Source: Terebella lapidaria (Eukaryota > Annelida > Polychaeta > Terebellida > Terebellidae). From it: a DNA stretch of 64,000 bases. The notes beneath the pieces were generated by a model. The model did not search any database. It saw nothing but the letters and a program-made list of their open reading frames with translations, and was not told where the DNA came from. The position numbers and the translations under genes are program-made. How positions within the stretch are numbered: position 1 is the first letter of the stretch; each line of letters begins with the position of its first letter. This document shows positions 51,205-60,300 of the stretch, piece by piece. Where the stretch lies: positions 24,610,694 through 24,674,693 of the forward strand of contig OX424570.1 of NCBI GenBank assembly GCA_949152475.1, read 5' to 3'.

Positions 51205-52156
51205 GATGCCGAAGGTGAAACCCACGAAGCGTCGAGTGTCTCCCAGGCTGGACGACCGAGTAGACGTCGGGTGGAGTCCCTCAGTGTGGATCTACCACAT
51301 GATGCGACACAGGGTGTTGCCAATGCGGCACAGGGTGTCGCTAACTCGGCACAGGGTGCCGCTAACTCGACACAGGGTGTCGAAAACTCTATACTGGGGG
51401 TCCATAACGCGACACAGGGTGTCGTCAATGTGACCAATGCAACACCCGATGCTGCCCTGATCGCCGCCATTACGACACAAGTGGTCCAGCAACTCCGCGC
51501 TTCAGCCACTACAATTATGCCATCTACATCGTCTGCTTCCGCTTCTCGCGTGACACCACCAACGCAGATGCATGACGCGCACTCATCTTCCTCGGAGGAC
51601 GACTTGTCCATGGATGGTCACCAGGATGTGTCACCGGCCAACGCTGTAGTTGGCGCAATCAATGAAATCCTGGAGGGTGAGTCAAAAAAGAGTCAATCTA
51701 CCGAGCCCAGCTTCACCTCCGCCAGTAATCCTCTAGGTTCTGCATGCTCGCTTAAAATAAAAAAAGGCTATTTGGGCGGGAGAGTTTGTAGAGCTCAATA
51801 CCCTCCTCAGGGATCATCCGGACCAGCAAATGTCCTTCACACTAATGCAGAAAAATGGAAAACCACCCATTGCTGTGAACTCAGCAGCCTCCTCCTCCAA
51901 GCAGCTGGACGACATACAAGGGTGGACCAACGCTATTCTAGTCCTGGGGGCCATCCACACTGAAAGGTTTCCGGAGCAAGGTCCAGCCTTTTTCAAGTAC
52001 ATTCGTACCGTACGGGATCTCCACGAATATATAGGCATGGTCCGTGGTTTCAGGTGGGAGGGTCTGTCGACGGTGGCCTTTTCCACCACTTTTGTACTAG
52101 TTAGTAGTCATGTATATATCTTGTATTATACTTGTTTCCAGTATTGTTATGGTTGA
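51205..52156 (+). pseudogene. Gag-like ORF of a DIRS/Ngaro-type element, frameshifted
   Basis: The frame from 51205 (ATG at 51271) starts with a low-complexity region of 21-bp tandem repeats (51304-51430) coding variants of TQGVANS. A Ser/Thr-rich acidic region and a basic SLKIKK block follow. At a run of seven A (51759-51765) the coding signal moves to the +1 frame, which continues through EFVELNTLL, a conserved WTNAILVLGAI motif and FFKYIRTVRDL to about 52107, stopping at 52156. The W-x-x-A-x-x-I...KY...VRDL pattern is typical of gag-like ORF1 proteins of DIRS/Ngaro elements (family knowledge). One base gained or lost in the A-run explains the break; a programmed shift is less likely. No RT or recombinase follows. 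Confidence 0.6.
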
Positions 52157-52714
52157 GATAATCATTATCATGTTGTACATATTTTATCATATTCCAGATT
52201 TATCATATCCGTTCTTATTCATGTCATTGATATCTGTGTTTCGTCAATTTAATAAATTGACCTTTATCATCATATTATCTTCTGTTTCTGTATTCAGCTG
52301 TCATCGATGTTAGAAACATTACTGCTCACATAAATTATTGTTTACAACGTAAATCTGTTGGATCACACATACCGTTCGAATCTGCTAAATTCGTGAAATT
52401 GAAACGAACTTTGGAATGTTGATTTCTCTCCAATCTTCCGATGACCGATGATGGACAAAGTACAAGGAACTTCCATTGTCCAATATACACTTTCACCCCG
52501 CATAAAACGCCATTTCTGATCACGGTAACGTTTGAGTGAGTGATTGAACCCTGGAGTGTGATCAATGATGGTCCGTCTGATAGCCAGTTTTCGACGTAGT
52601 CTGGTGCATGAGCGGTAGGGGAATTTCCATACCATGATCACATTTTCACAACTGTGAAGTATACCAGTGATTCGTTTTTCGATATGGTTCAATTATTAAT
52701 AGTTGTGAACGATA

Positions 52715-54249
52715 TTGGTTTTGGCTGGATTGTGACATTATGAAAATTTCACAAATTGTTCAAAACTTTACTCCTTTTTTCTCAAAATTCAATTCACGAT
52801 TATGAACGGCATTTACATTGGGTGAACTGTGGCACACATACTAGTTCTGAACAAATATCAACTTTCGTTGAGGTTTTGTTGACAAGGTATTGTGCGAGAA
52901 TAGGTTGTTATGAATATGATGGCATGCGTTGTAAAACCAATTGGTTTTCATCATAGATGTATGGCACATCAGTGTGATAAAGCTTTGGTATATGTTCATG
53001 CACATTAAGGCCAACTACAAAAGATTTCCACCACAATTTGTTGAGTGATATGTGAGTGACATGCTCGATTCGTATCTTGGTCGATTTGGTATATTATTTA
53101 TGTGCATTCGTTGGGTTGATTGACAATGTTGATTTCCAACCCAACTACCTGTTAGAAGGATTAATTTGATAATGTAGAATCATACAACACTCAGATACGC
53201 CCCCCCAACCCTCATATTCATCTGCGTTAGTAGTACATGCGATAAATGGCAGGTAGTATAGACGTATTAAATGTAACCAAATCAAGGCTTTTCGCAGAAA
53301 CAAAACTACCACAAATGAATGAGGTGAAATAGTCGAACAATTAACGTGTGTATGTAAATCTTCTGCTGTCTGAGACTAGGTCACCAAAACAAATACTTTG
53401 GCAGATGACAGACGACAGGCATGCATAACTCACGTGAATTAATTTGCCGCTTTGACCGCGCACAACTTATCCACGTGCGACACGTGTCACATGAAATAGA
53501 CCGGTGAACTTTCAAGTGAATCCGAGAGAGGTTGCCTTAACCATACAAGCTGCCGAGCTCGATGAAAGGCGAGGATTTGTGATTAATACAATCAATTCAT
53601 CAACCTATATAGTTTCAGGATATACCTCTACTTCCGTACTAACGGTTTAAAGGTAAATATAAAAGTAGTTATTGTCAGGCAACAGAAAATGAGGCAACTA
53701 TAATCATAGCATATCCATGAAACCAAAACCAGGTATGCGATCGAAGATCAATCACATAATTCGGTTTAACTAAAATAAGGAGATGAATACATTGGTTCCA
53801 AGAGTGACTATTCACTGCACCACATGTGGCATCCGCACATAGGTCGAGTTATCGAGTTTCTCGAGCTCAAAGGTCAATATTATTACTGGGGTATTCATCG
53901 TCAAAATCTAATAGTATTGTTGGCAATATATTGATATTGATACTTACATTCAATTCATCGAGAACATAAGTGAATATTATGAAGATTGTGAATTGTTTTA
54001 TCAACATTTATTTTTTTATCAAATGTCCACGATATTTTTACCTCAAAAGGAATAAAAACCATATACTAACACTTTACCAGTATCACATGAAGTCAATTTA
54101 CTGGTAATCATTCCATCCATCAACGAAATCAATCCGCATCCCTCGGAAGACTTGAGTAAACAAAAACTAAATTTTAATCTCAATGTGGCCCTCAATGCAT
54201 ATCCGTAATATCACGACTGTTACTTAATATGATTTTCGTGCCATTATCG
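52715..54249. other. AT-rich spacer between the tandem array and the gypsy element
   Basis: No ORF of interest apart from a 66-codon chance frame at 52756. Holds the CACGTG cluster at 53431-53486. Composition shifts abruptly at about 54250, where the LTR begins. Confidence 0.5.
53431..53486. promoter_or_regulatory. Cluster of three CACGTG E-boxes
   Basis: CACGTG occurs at 53431-53436, 53472-53477 and 53481-53486; the last two are only 9 bp apart, centre to centre. Sites of this type bind bHLH-ZIP factors (USF, MITF, MAX) and, as ACGTG, bHLH-PAS factors. No gene start was identified beside it. Confidence 0.35.
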
Positions 54250-55004
54250 CTTTGAAATGACAAACCATTTGTGGCGATTTTGCCCTAAGCACGCGGCAGG
54301 TGATTGTAAACATAAAAGCCATTTATGTGGCCTTTCTGTACTTGGCCTTGTTTTGACATGCTCCGTTCGAGCGTGCGTTGCCACGGCGACGTATTGTAAT
54401 TTACGCTCCAGTAAACTATAACAATGGATCGATTTAACCTCGCGTGCGCCCTGCAGTTTGTGGTGTATTATATATACACTGGAAGCGACTCGTTCGAGGA
54501 GATTGTCCAAGATCGAGACTAGGACGCACACGAGGCTCGCCATGAGCTTTGTGTTCCCTGGGTCTGAGTAGTGGGCTCCTAGAGCCCTGGGGACGATTTC
54601 CGTGGGGAGGCCCGGGCTGGGAGAGACGAGTTGCTGACTCGGGGGCCTTCGGCCCTGTGGATCGCCAGCTCTCTCCCTTCCCGGGACATGTGACAGAGGC
54701 TCTGGCCAGCATGTCGGACTGTACGGGGTTCCGTCCCCGAGGCAGACCGCGGCTCGCCAGGCCCCGCCAGTTAACACCGTAGGGATGAACTAGTTTCTGA
54801 ACGGTGTCCGTAGGCCTGGGAGTGTCGGGTGGGCTGTTACCTGGTTACCGTTAATGATGAAGTAGTTACCGTGTCCGCCGCGACCTCCGGTGAGCGGCCC
54901 TGCCGCGAGGATCCGGAATAGCGGATGCGCGTCCGCAAGGACTCGGATGAGAGAGGACTATCCTCGAGGATCCCGAAGAGCGGACGGTAGTCAATAACTT
55001 TACA
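54250..55004 (+). repeat. 5' LTR of the gypsy element (start approximate)
   Basis: The right end is set by TTTACA at 54999-55004, ending in the CA expected of an LTR one base before the primer-binding site. The left end is uncertain: TGTGGCG near 54275 is a possible TG start. Contains a TATA box at 54469-54476. Minus- and plus-strand ORFs inside (54244-54777, 54549-54782) are GC-rich shadows. Confidence 0.65.
54469..54476 (+). promoter_or_regulatory. TATA box of the LTR promoter
   Basis: TATATATA stands out in the otherwise GC-rich LTR. Transcription would start around 54500, giving an R-U5 leader of about 500 nt before the LTR end. Confidence 0.55.
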
Positions 55005-55005
55005 T

Positions 55006-55023
55006 TGGTGCCGTGACCAGGAT
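55006..55023 (+). other. Primer-binding site, complementary to tRNA-His 3' end
   Basis: TGGTGCCGTGACCAGGAT begins two bases after the LTR end and starts with the TGG that pairs with CCA. Its complement ends TCACGGCACCA, matching the acceptor stem of animal tRNA-His (whose 5' strand is GCCGTGA). Identification of the tRNA is from known tRNA-His sequence. Confidence 0.85.
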
Positions 55024-55118
55024 CAGTCCGACAGTGTTCCATCGCAGCCTACCGTCACAGTGTTGTCGCCTCCTTAGTCCCTGGGGATCGCCCGCTCCTC
55101 AAGGACGTCTCGAAAAAA

Positions 55119-57335
55119 ATGACGAGAGCGAAAGAGAAGGCCAAAGATAAGGCCGATGAATCCAAGGGGAGGGATAAGGGTGGAAGTGTCGCGGACCACA
55201 CCCGGTCACGCGACAGCCCCCGTGAGACGTCTCCGGACGACTCCGGCGGCCGGAAGGAACGCGCGGAAACCTCCGTGGACAAGACCCCGTCCGCGGAGAC
55301 GACTCCGGCGTCCCTGGCTCCGTCTTCGGACGTAGAGTCGGGCCCCGCGGGGCCGCAGCAGGAGTTGCCGTCAAGGCCGGACCTTGACGTGTTAGGCGCG
55401 GTGGGTGGAGCTGGCAACGGCTCTACGCCGCGCCCGCCCGCGCCCAGAACAGATCCGTGGCAATCGGTACCCTTCCATAAGACGCCTTCGAGCGTCCGGA
55501 ATCGAGCGCCGATGCATGCGGGTCCTTCTGGACGAGCGGACCAGTCTTACCAGATGCCGCACCCGGCCGGGTGGGCTCCCTCGCGGGCCTCTGGCATGGG
55601 TTCTGGTCGGTCCGCACCGGGCAGTGTGGTGGATCAGCTCACCGACGCACTTGGTGAGCTGGCTCCCCTCGGGCGCTATGACCGCGCCCGGTCGCCCCAT
55701 CAGGGACGATCAGACCGGCGGAACCGCTCCCCTTCTCCGCTGTCACAAGGCAACTCGGGGCCTTTGACGGAGAGGGAGAGGTGGCTGATTTCCGAGGCGC
55801 TTGTACTGTTCAAGCGGAATCAGCTGCATTCGAGCGTTGACCCGTCGGTCACCCTAAGTCCGGGGATGTCTGGGCCAGTAGCCCCTCCCCAAGTCCTGCC
55901 GAGTCCGCAGGCGCCAGTGGCCCCCGCAATGGGACCCGCGCCTGCCCCGCGGCTCGGAGGCACCACGTTGGCGACCGCGTCGACCGTTCCGACGGTTGGA
56001 GCGCAAGCCGCGTGGTCGACTTACCCTGGCACGTACAGTGTGTCGGACGGGCAGTGGCAACAGGCGGCTTCGGCCCCAAGCTTTGCCGCCCCTTCTGGAG
56101 CCTACCCAGTAGGTTCGATGGGAGCCCCGCCCGCACCTAGCCAGAGTGGGTTTTCAGCGGGAATGATCCCGGCGGCAAACGTGAGCTTCCCTGCTCCTAT
56201 GTCCGCGGCGTCGATGTTTGCTCCGGCAGACTCCGCCGCAGGCGTGGGAAGCGCGCGGAACTTGCCGCAGTACACGGACGACCCCGGAGCCGGGACCGCA
56301 CGTCGGGCGCGTAACAAACGCGATGACGGGCCCGACCACTCTTCGTGGCGGAAACGGTTCAACGGGGATAACGCCGACTTGGAGGACTACTTGCTCCAGG
56401 TATGGCGTACCGCCGTGTACGAAGGATGGTCCCAGCCTGAGGCTGGACACGTCCTCGCGGGGAGCCTGGAAGGGAAAGCTCTCCGCGTGATGCCGTGTCT
56501 GCCGGTAGGAACAGTGACGTTCGGCGAGGTTGCTCGTCAACTTCGCCTGCTGTTCCCGCCGACGACCAATCGGCGGCAGTCTGAACGAGAGTTCAAGGCG
56601 CGTATCCGCCAGCCGACTGAGTCCGTGACAGACTATGCGTACAGCTTACGCATACTCGGCCGGAAAGCCTTTCCGGACATGGACTCCAGACGGTTCGAGA
56701 CGATGCTGATCGATCAGTTCATCGATGGCCAGCCTTACCACCTAGCGTACGGGCTGGCCACCCATGAAAAGCGATCGATGGAGGAGGCGATAGACTCCGC
56801 GCTTGCGCTTGAGATGGCTGTCCGTCCTAGACAGTTGCCTCCAGCCTCGGCTCCGGCCCCGGCTGTACCCGCGCAGGTGGCGACTCCTCCTCCGGTCAAG
56901 GCATCGCAGGTAACCCCGTGGCAGGACCCGGTCGTCCGGGAACCCGCCAGGGAACCTACCCAGCAGTGGGTTAGTGCGCCGGCACCCTCTACAGGGGCGC
57001 CCGCACCTGCGGCACCGGTCGCCGCGCCGCACTCGCCTTCGGACGAGTGCGACATAGAGGAATACGACCTCGGCGCCGCGCAGATGATTGCGCACTGCGC
57101 CGGGCTCGAAGCTCCGGGAGCCGCAGAATGTTGCGCGTTCACCTCCGGACCAGCTCAGAACCGTCCCTGCTACTTCTGCGGAAAGCAGGGACACTTTTGG
57201 CTGAAGTGTCCGGAGTTGTTGGAACGCCTGCGGTCGCGCGGATACCAGGGAGCTCTCCCTGGCCCGCAACGGAGGAATTCCTTCCGGTCTGGTCCTCCGG
57301 GACAGCAGAATCGGAACCCGCGGCAGGGAAACTAG
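55119..57335 (+). CDS. gag: Gag polyprotein (capsid and zinc-knuckle nucleocapsid)
   Basis: 738 codons, from an ATG in an A-rich context. Residues 1 to about 25 are Lys/Asp/Glu-rich (MTRAKEKAKDKADESKGRDK), then about 370 residues are low-complexity Pro/Ala/Ser/Gly. From about residue 400 to 570 comes a retrotransposon capsid region (W-x-x-Y-x-x-F-like motifs, GSLEGKALRVM, SVTDYAYSLRILGRKAF). One CCHC zinc knuckle follows at codons from 57168 (C-x2-C-x4-H-x4-C: CYFCGKQGHFWLKC). It is long for a gypsy gag, mostly because of the disordered N-terminal half. It ends at TAG 57333-57335, immediately after a slippery heptamer; pol is in the -1 frame. Confidence 0.93.
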   Translation: MTRAKEKAKDKADESKGRDKGGSVADHTRSRDSPRETSPDDSGGRKERAETSVDKTPSAETTPASLAPSSDVESGPAGPQQELPSRPDLDVLGAVGGAGNGSTPRPPAPRTDPWQSVPFHKTPSSVRNRAPMHAGPSGRADQSYQMPHPAGWAPSRASGMGSGRSAPGSVVDQLTDALGELAPLGRYDRARSPHQGRSDRRNRSPSPLSQGNSGPLTERERWLISEALVLFKRNQLHSSVDPSVTLSPGMSGPVAPPQVLPSPQAPVAPAMGPAPAPRLGGTTLATASTVPTVGAQAAWSTYPGTYSVSDGQWQQAASAPSFAAPSGAYPVGSMGAPPAPSQSGFSAGMIPAANVSFPAPMSAASMFAPADSAAGVGSARNLPQYTDDPGAGTARRARNKRDDGPDHSSWRKRFNGDNADLEDYLLQVWRTAVYEGWSQPEAGHVLAGSLEGKALRVMPCLPVGTVTFGEVARQLRLLFPPTTNRRQSEREFKARIRQPTESVTDYAYSLRILGRKAFPDMDSRRFETMLIDQFIDGQPYHLAYGLATHEKRSMEEAIDSALALEMAVRPRQLPPASAPAPAVPAQVATPPPVKASQVTPWQDPVVREPAREPTQQWVSAPAPSTGAPAPAAPVAAPHSPSDECDIEEYDLGAAQMIAHCAGLEAPGAAECCAFTSGPAQNRPCYFCGKQGHFWLKCPELLERLRSRGYQGALPGPQRRNSFRSGPPGQQNRNPRQGN

Positions 57336-57369
57336 ATCCGGACGTGGTGGCGACCAACACTGCGTCCGG
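57326..57369 (+). promoter_or_regulatory. -1 ribosomal frameshift signal between gag and pol
   Basis: In the gag frame the last sense codons are cag gga aac, giving the heptamer G_GGA_AAC at 57326-57332 directly before TAG. This is a canonical X_XXY_YYZ site. After a 5-nt spacer, CCGGACG (57338-57344) can pair with CGTCCGG (57363-57369); inside the loop TGGT and ACCA can also pair. Slipping back one base puts the ribosome exactly in the pol frame at CTA 57332. Pairing of the loop with CCACC near 57403 would make a pseudoknot; that part is speculative. Confidence 0.88.
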
Positions 57370-60300
57370 GGATAGTTGTTCGGTGGCAAACGATGCCGCC
57401 CCACCCGCTGATGAGCAGGACGGACCCCAAGTGGATATGACTTCTCCGGAAGTAGTCCTTGGAGACCAGTCTAGCTCCTCCGCGGCTGAGGCGGATGGCG
57501 AGGACTCCGTAGATGAGCCCAGCGCGTGCGAAAGGTATCGCCCGACCTGCGCGCTGGTGAGGGACCCCTGCTGGTACCTGCCCCTGTCCTTCGGACGGGA
57601 GCCGGTCCGGTTCCTCATAGACTCAGGCTCGGAGGTGACCCTCGTGGCCGCCGGAACGTTTAGGAAGGAGCCCGCACTCCGCAACCTTGAGTTGCGAGAT
57701 CCCGGACCGTACAAGCTCTACGGAGCGGGAGACAACCGCATCCGTATCCATGGCATCATCGATCTGCCTATTACCCTTGGGGACAAGGTGTATCTGACAG
57801 AGGCGATCGTGGCGGATATCGGAGCGGCCGGGATAATTGGGATGAATTTCCTACGGGTCCACCGGGTGATTGCCAACTTTAGCGCTGGCGAGTTCCGGAT
57901 GGGAGAGGACACACACTTCCTCTTCCGCTCGGGCCCGATGCATTCATTCCAGATGCGGACATCGCGCACTGTAGTAGTGCCGCCGATGAGTGAGATGATC
58001 ATCGAGACGAGGCCGCGGCGTCCCCGCATGCCCCTCGATGGTCGTCCGTGTATAGTGCAACCCGTGAGCAGTTTCGCCGCAGGAACTGGGCTCGTGCTGG
58101 GTGGGGCCCTGGTCATGTCCAACCCCCGCGCGATGCCCATCCTTGTGGTGAATCCTACGGATGCTCCGATTGTACTGAAGCGCGGATGCATAGCAGCTAC
58201 TGCTATTCCCGCGGCTTCGAGTCGTGTCATCCCCGACGATCCGGTCTGCCGCGCTGCGTGCGCGGCGGCGGCCGCCGGAGATGATCCGTTCACCCTGCCG
58301 GACCATTTGGAATCTCGGGTTCCGAAGGACCGGCTGGATGAAGAGCAGCGCCAAGCGCTCCGCAGACTGCTGCGGCAGTATGCGGATGTGTTCATGGGTC
58401 CTGATGGTGCGGTTGGCAAGACTGACGTCGCCAAGCACCGCATCGACCTCGTGGACGAGCGTCCTCTCAAGCAGCGTCTTCGTCGGGCAGCAATAGTGCA
58501 CCAAGAGGTCATAGACCAGGAGGTGCAAAAGATGCTCGACTTGGACATCATCGAACCCAGTGACAGCCCTTGGGCCAGTCCGGTGGTTATGGTGAAGAAG
58601 AAGGACGGCTCGTGGAGGTTCTGCGTGGACTATCGGAAACTCAACGATGCCACGCGGAAGGACTCATATCCTCTCCCGCACATTGAGGATACCTTCGATG
58701 CCCTGGCCGGGTCGCACTATTTCTGTGCTCTAGATCTGGCCTCCGGGTATTGGCAGGTGGAGATGGAGGAGAGTGATCGGGCGAAGACTGCCTTCGTTAC
58801 CAAGAACGGGCTCTACCAATTCAAGGTAATTCCGTTCGGGCTCTGTAACGCACCAGCGACGTTCGAGCGCCTCATGGAGATGGTACTCAAAGGGTTCCTC
58901 TGGAAGCGATGTATGGTCTACATCGACGATGTCGTCGTGTATGGCCGGTCGTTCGAGGAAACCCTCACCAACCTCCAGATGGTGCTCCATCGCATCCGCG
59001 GAGCAGGGCTTAAATTGAAGCCAAGTAAGTGCGAGCTATTCGCGCAGGAAATCCTGTACTTGGGCTTCATGGTAACGGGCACCGGAGTGAGACCAGACCC
59101 CGCAAAGGTGGCGGCCGTGCAGAAATGGCCTCCGCCATGTAACGTGGCGGACGTGAGGTCCTTCTTGGGCTTCGCGAGCTACCACCGCAGGTTTATTCGC
59201 GGCTTTGCGGAGATCGCGCGTCCCCTTACTATCCTCACGGAAAAGGGCGCCGATTTTGTTTGGTCCGCCGAGCAGGCTAACGCCTTCTCGGGACTCCGGC
59301 AGGCCTTGGTAGTGGCCCCGGTGCTGCGGCACCCTCGTCCGGACTGCGAGTTCATCTTGGACACCGACGCGAGTAACTTCGCACTCGGCGGTGTCCTCTC
59401 GCAGATCGTGGACGGGCAAGAGCGGGTAGTAGCTTATGCGAGTGTGGCCTTGAGCCGCTCTCAAATGAACTACTGCACCACTCATCGCGAGTTGCTCGCG
59501 GTGGTTACGATGACCAAGCGTTTTCGGCACTATTTGTTGGGACGCCATTTCCGCTTGCGGACTGATCATAGTTCGCTGAGATGGCTCCTCAACTATAGTG
59601 AGGCCGACGGCTTGGTGGCGCGGTGGCTCGTCAAACTCCAAGAGTATGACATGCAGATAGAGCATCGCGCTGGTAAGTTGCACGGCAACGCGGACGGCCT
59701 GTCCCGTTGTCATAAGTGCAAGAATCCGGGTTGTGCAGGGATGGCACCATTCCAGCAAGCCGCGGATTCGTCCTCAGACTCGGAATTGGACGTTCCGGGG
59801 AGACCGCAGGCCGCCGCCCCCTCTAACGACACGGCGGCCGGAGCGTCTAGGGCTCATCTCCGCGCGCGGACCCGCCGATATCGGCGAGGGCGTCCCGCAT
59901 ATGAAGCGGAGGTGCGGCTCAGCTCCAGCGAGTCTTCCTCGAGTCCGGCGGTGTACTCCTCGTGGGTACCCTCGTCCTCTGGAGAGTCTGAGTATGAGCG
60001 GTCCTTGCCCCCTGTGGTGATGGCCGCTGCGGCGCAGCCGGACGCGACGGATGAGGAGCCTAATTACTTGGGTGGCTACTCTCCGGCGCAGATAGCTGCG
60101 ACGCAAAGAGCTGACAGAGCTCTGGCACCGGTAATCACAGCCCTTGAGGCCGGCCAGAAGCCCTCGAAGGATGAGCGGAAGACCTACAGGGAGGAGACCT
60201 TGTCTCTAGTATCTCAGTGGGAACGACTCTCCTTGAGGGATGGCCTCTTATACCGGCGCTATGAGCCACCGACCCCACTGCCTCCAATATGGCAGTTGGT

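Larger units (their letters stand above)
49209..52332 (+). mobile_element. Inserted retroelement remnant (SGNH-like and gag-like ORFs), itself interrupted
   Basis: Comparison with units 1 and 2 places this 3.1 kb segment inside the sequence GGTGGCATTATTATTGTTTAC of unit 3, so both insertion boundaries are known to within a few bases. Any target duplication is at most ATTA and is blurred by the local ATT repeat. After removing the nested foldback element at 49312-50390, about 2.0 kb remains. It contains an SGNH-like ORF, a gag-like ORF and a terminal AATAAA near 52248. No reverse transcriptase or recombinase is present, so it is non-autonomous or truncated. The gag-like resemblance points to DIRS/Ngaro-type tyrosine-recombinase elements, by inference. 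Confidence 0.7.
46732..52714 (+). repeat. Tandem array unit 3, interrupted by an insertion
   Basis: Third copy, read from 46732 to 49208 and again from about 52333 to 52714; the intervening 3.1 kb is foreign. It lacks about 75 bp present in units 1 and 2 near 48068. Its last 45 bp or so are missing: homology stops after GTGAACGATA at 52714, where units 1 and 2 continue with GAGAAATGAG. The array ends here. Confidence 0.9.

Noticed and set aside
54244-54777. 177-codon minus-strand ORF overlapping the LTR
   Set aside because: It lies antisense to the GC-rich LTR where stop codons are rare, has no domain resemblance, and overlaps an ORF on the other strand.
57139-58551. Long minus-strand ORFs (191 and 277 codons) antisense to pol
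   Set aside because: They are shadows of the GC-rich pol gene; composition is Arg/Ser-rich and no motif is recognisable.
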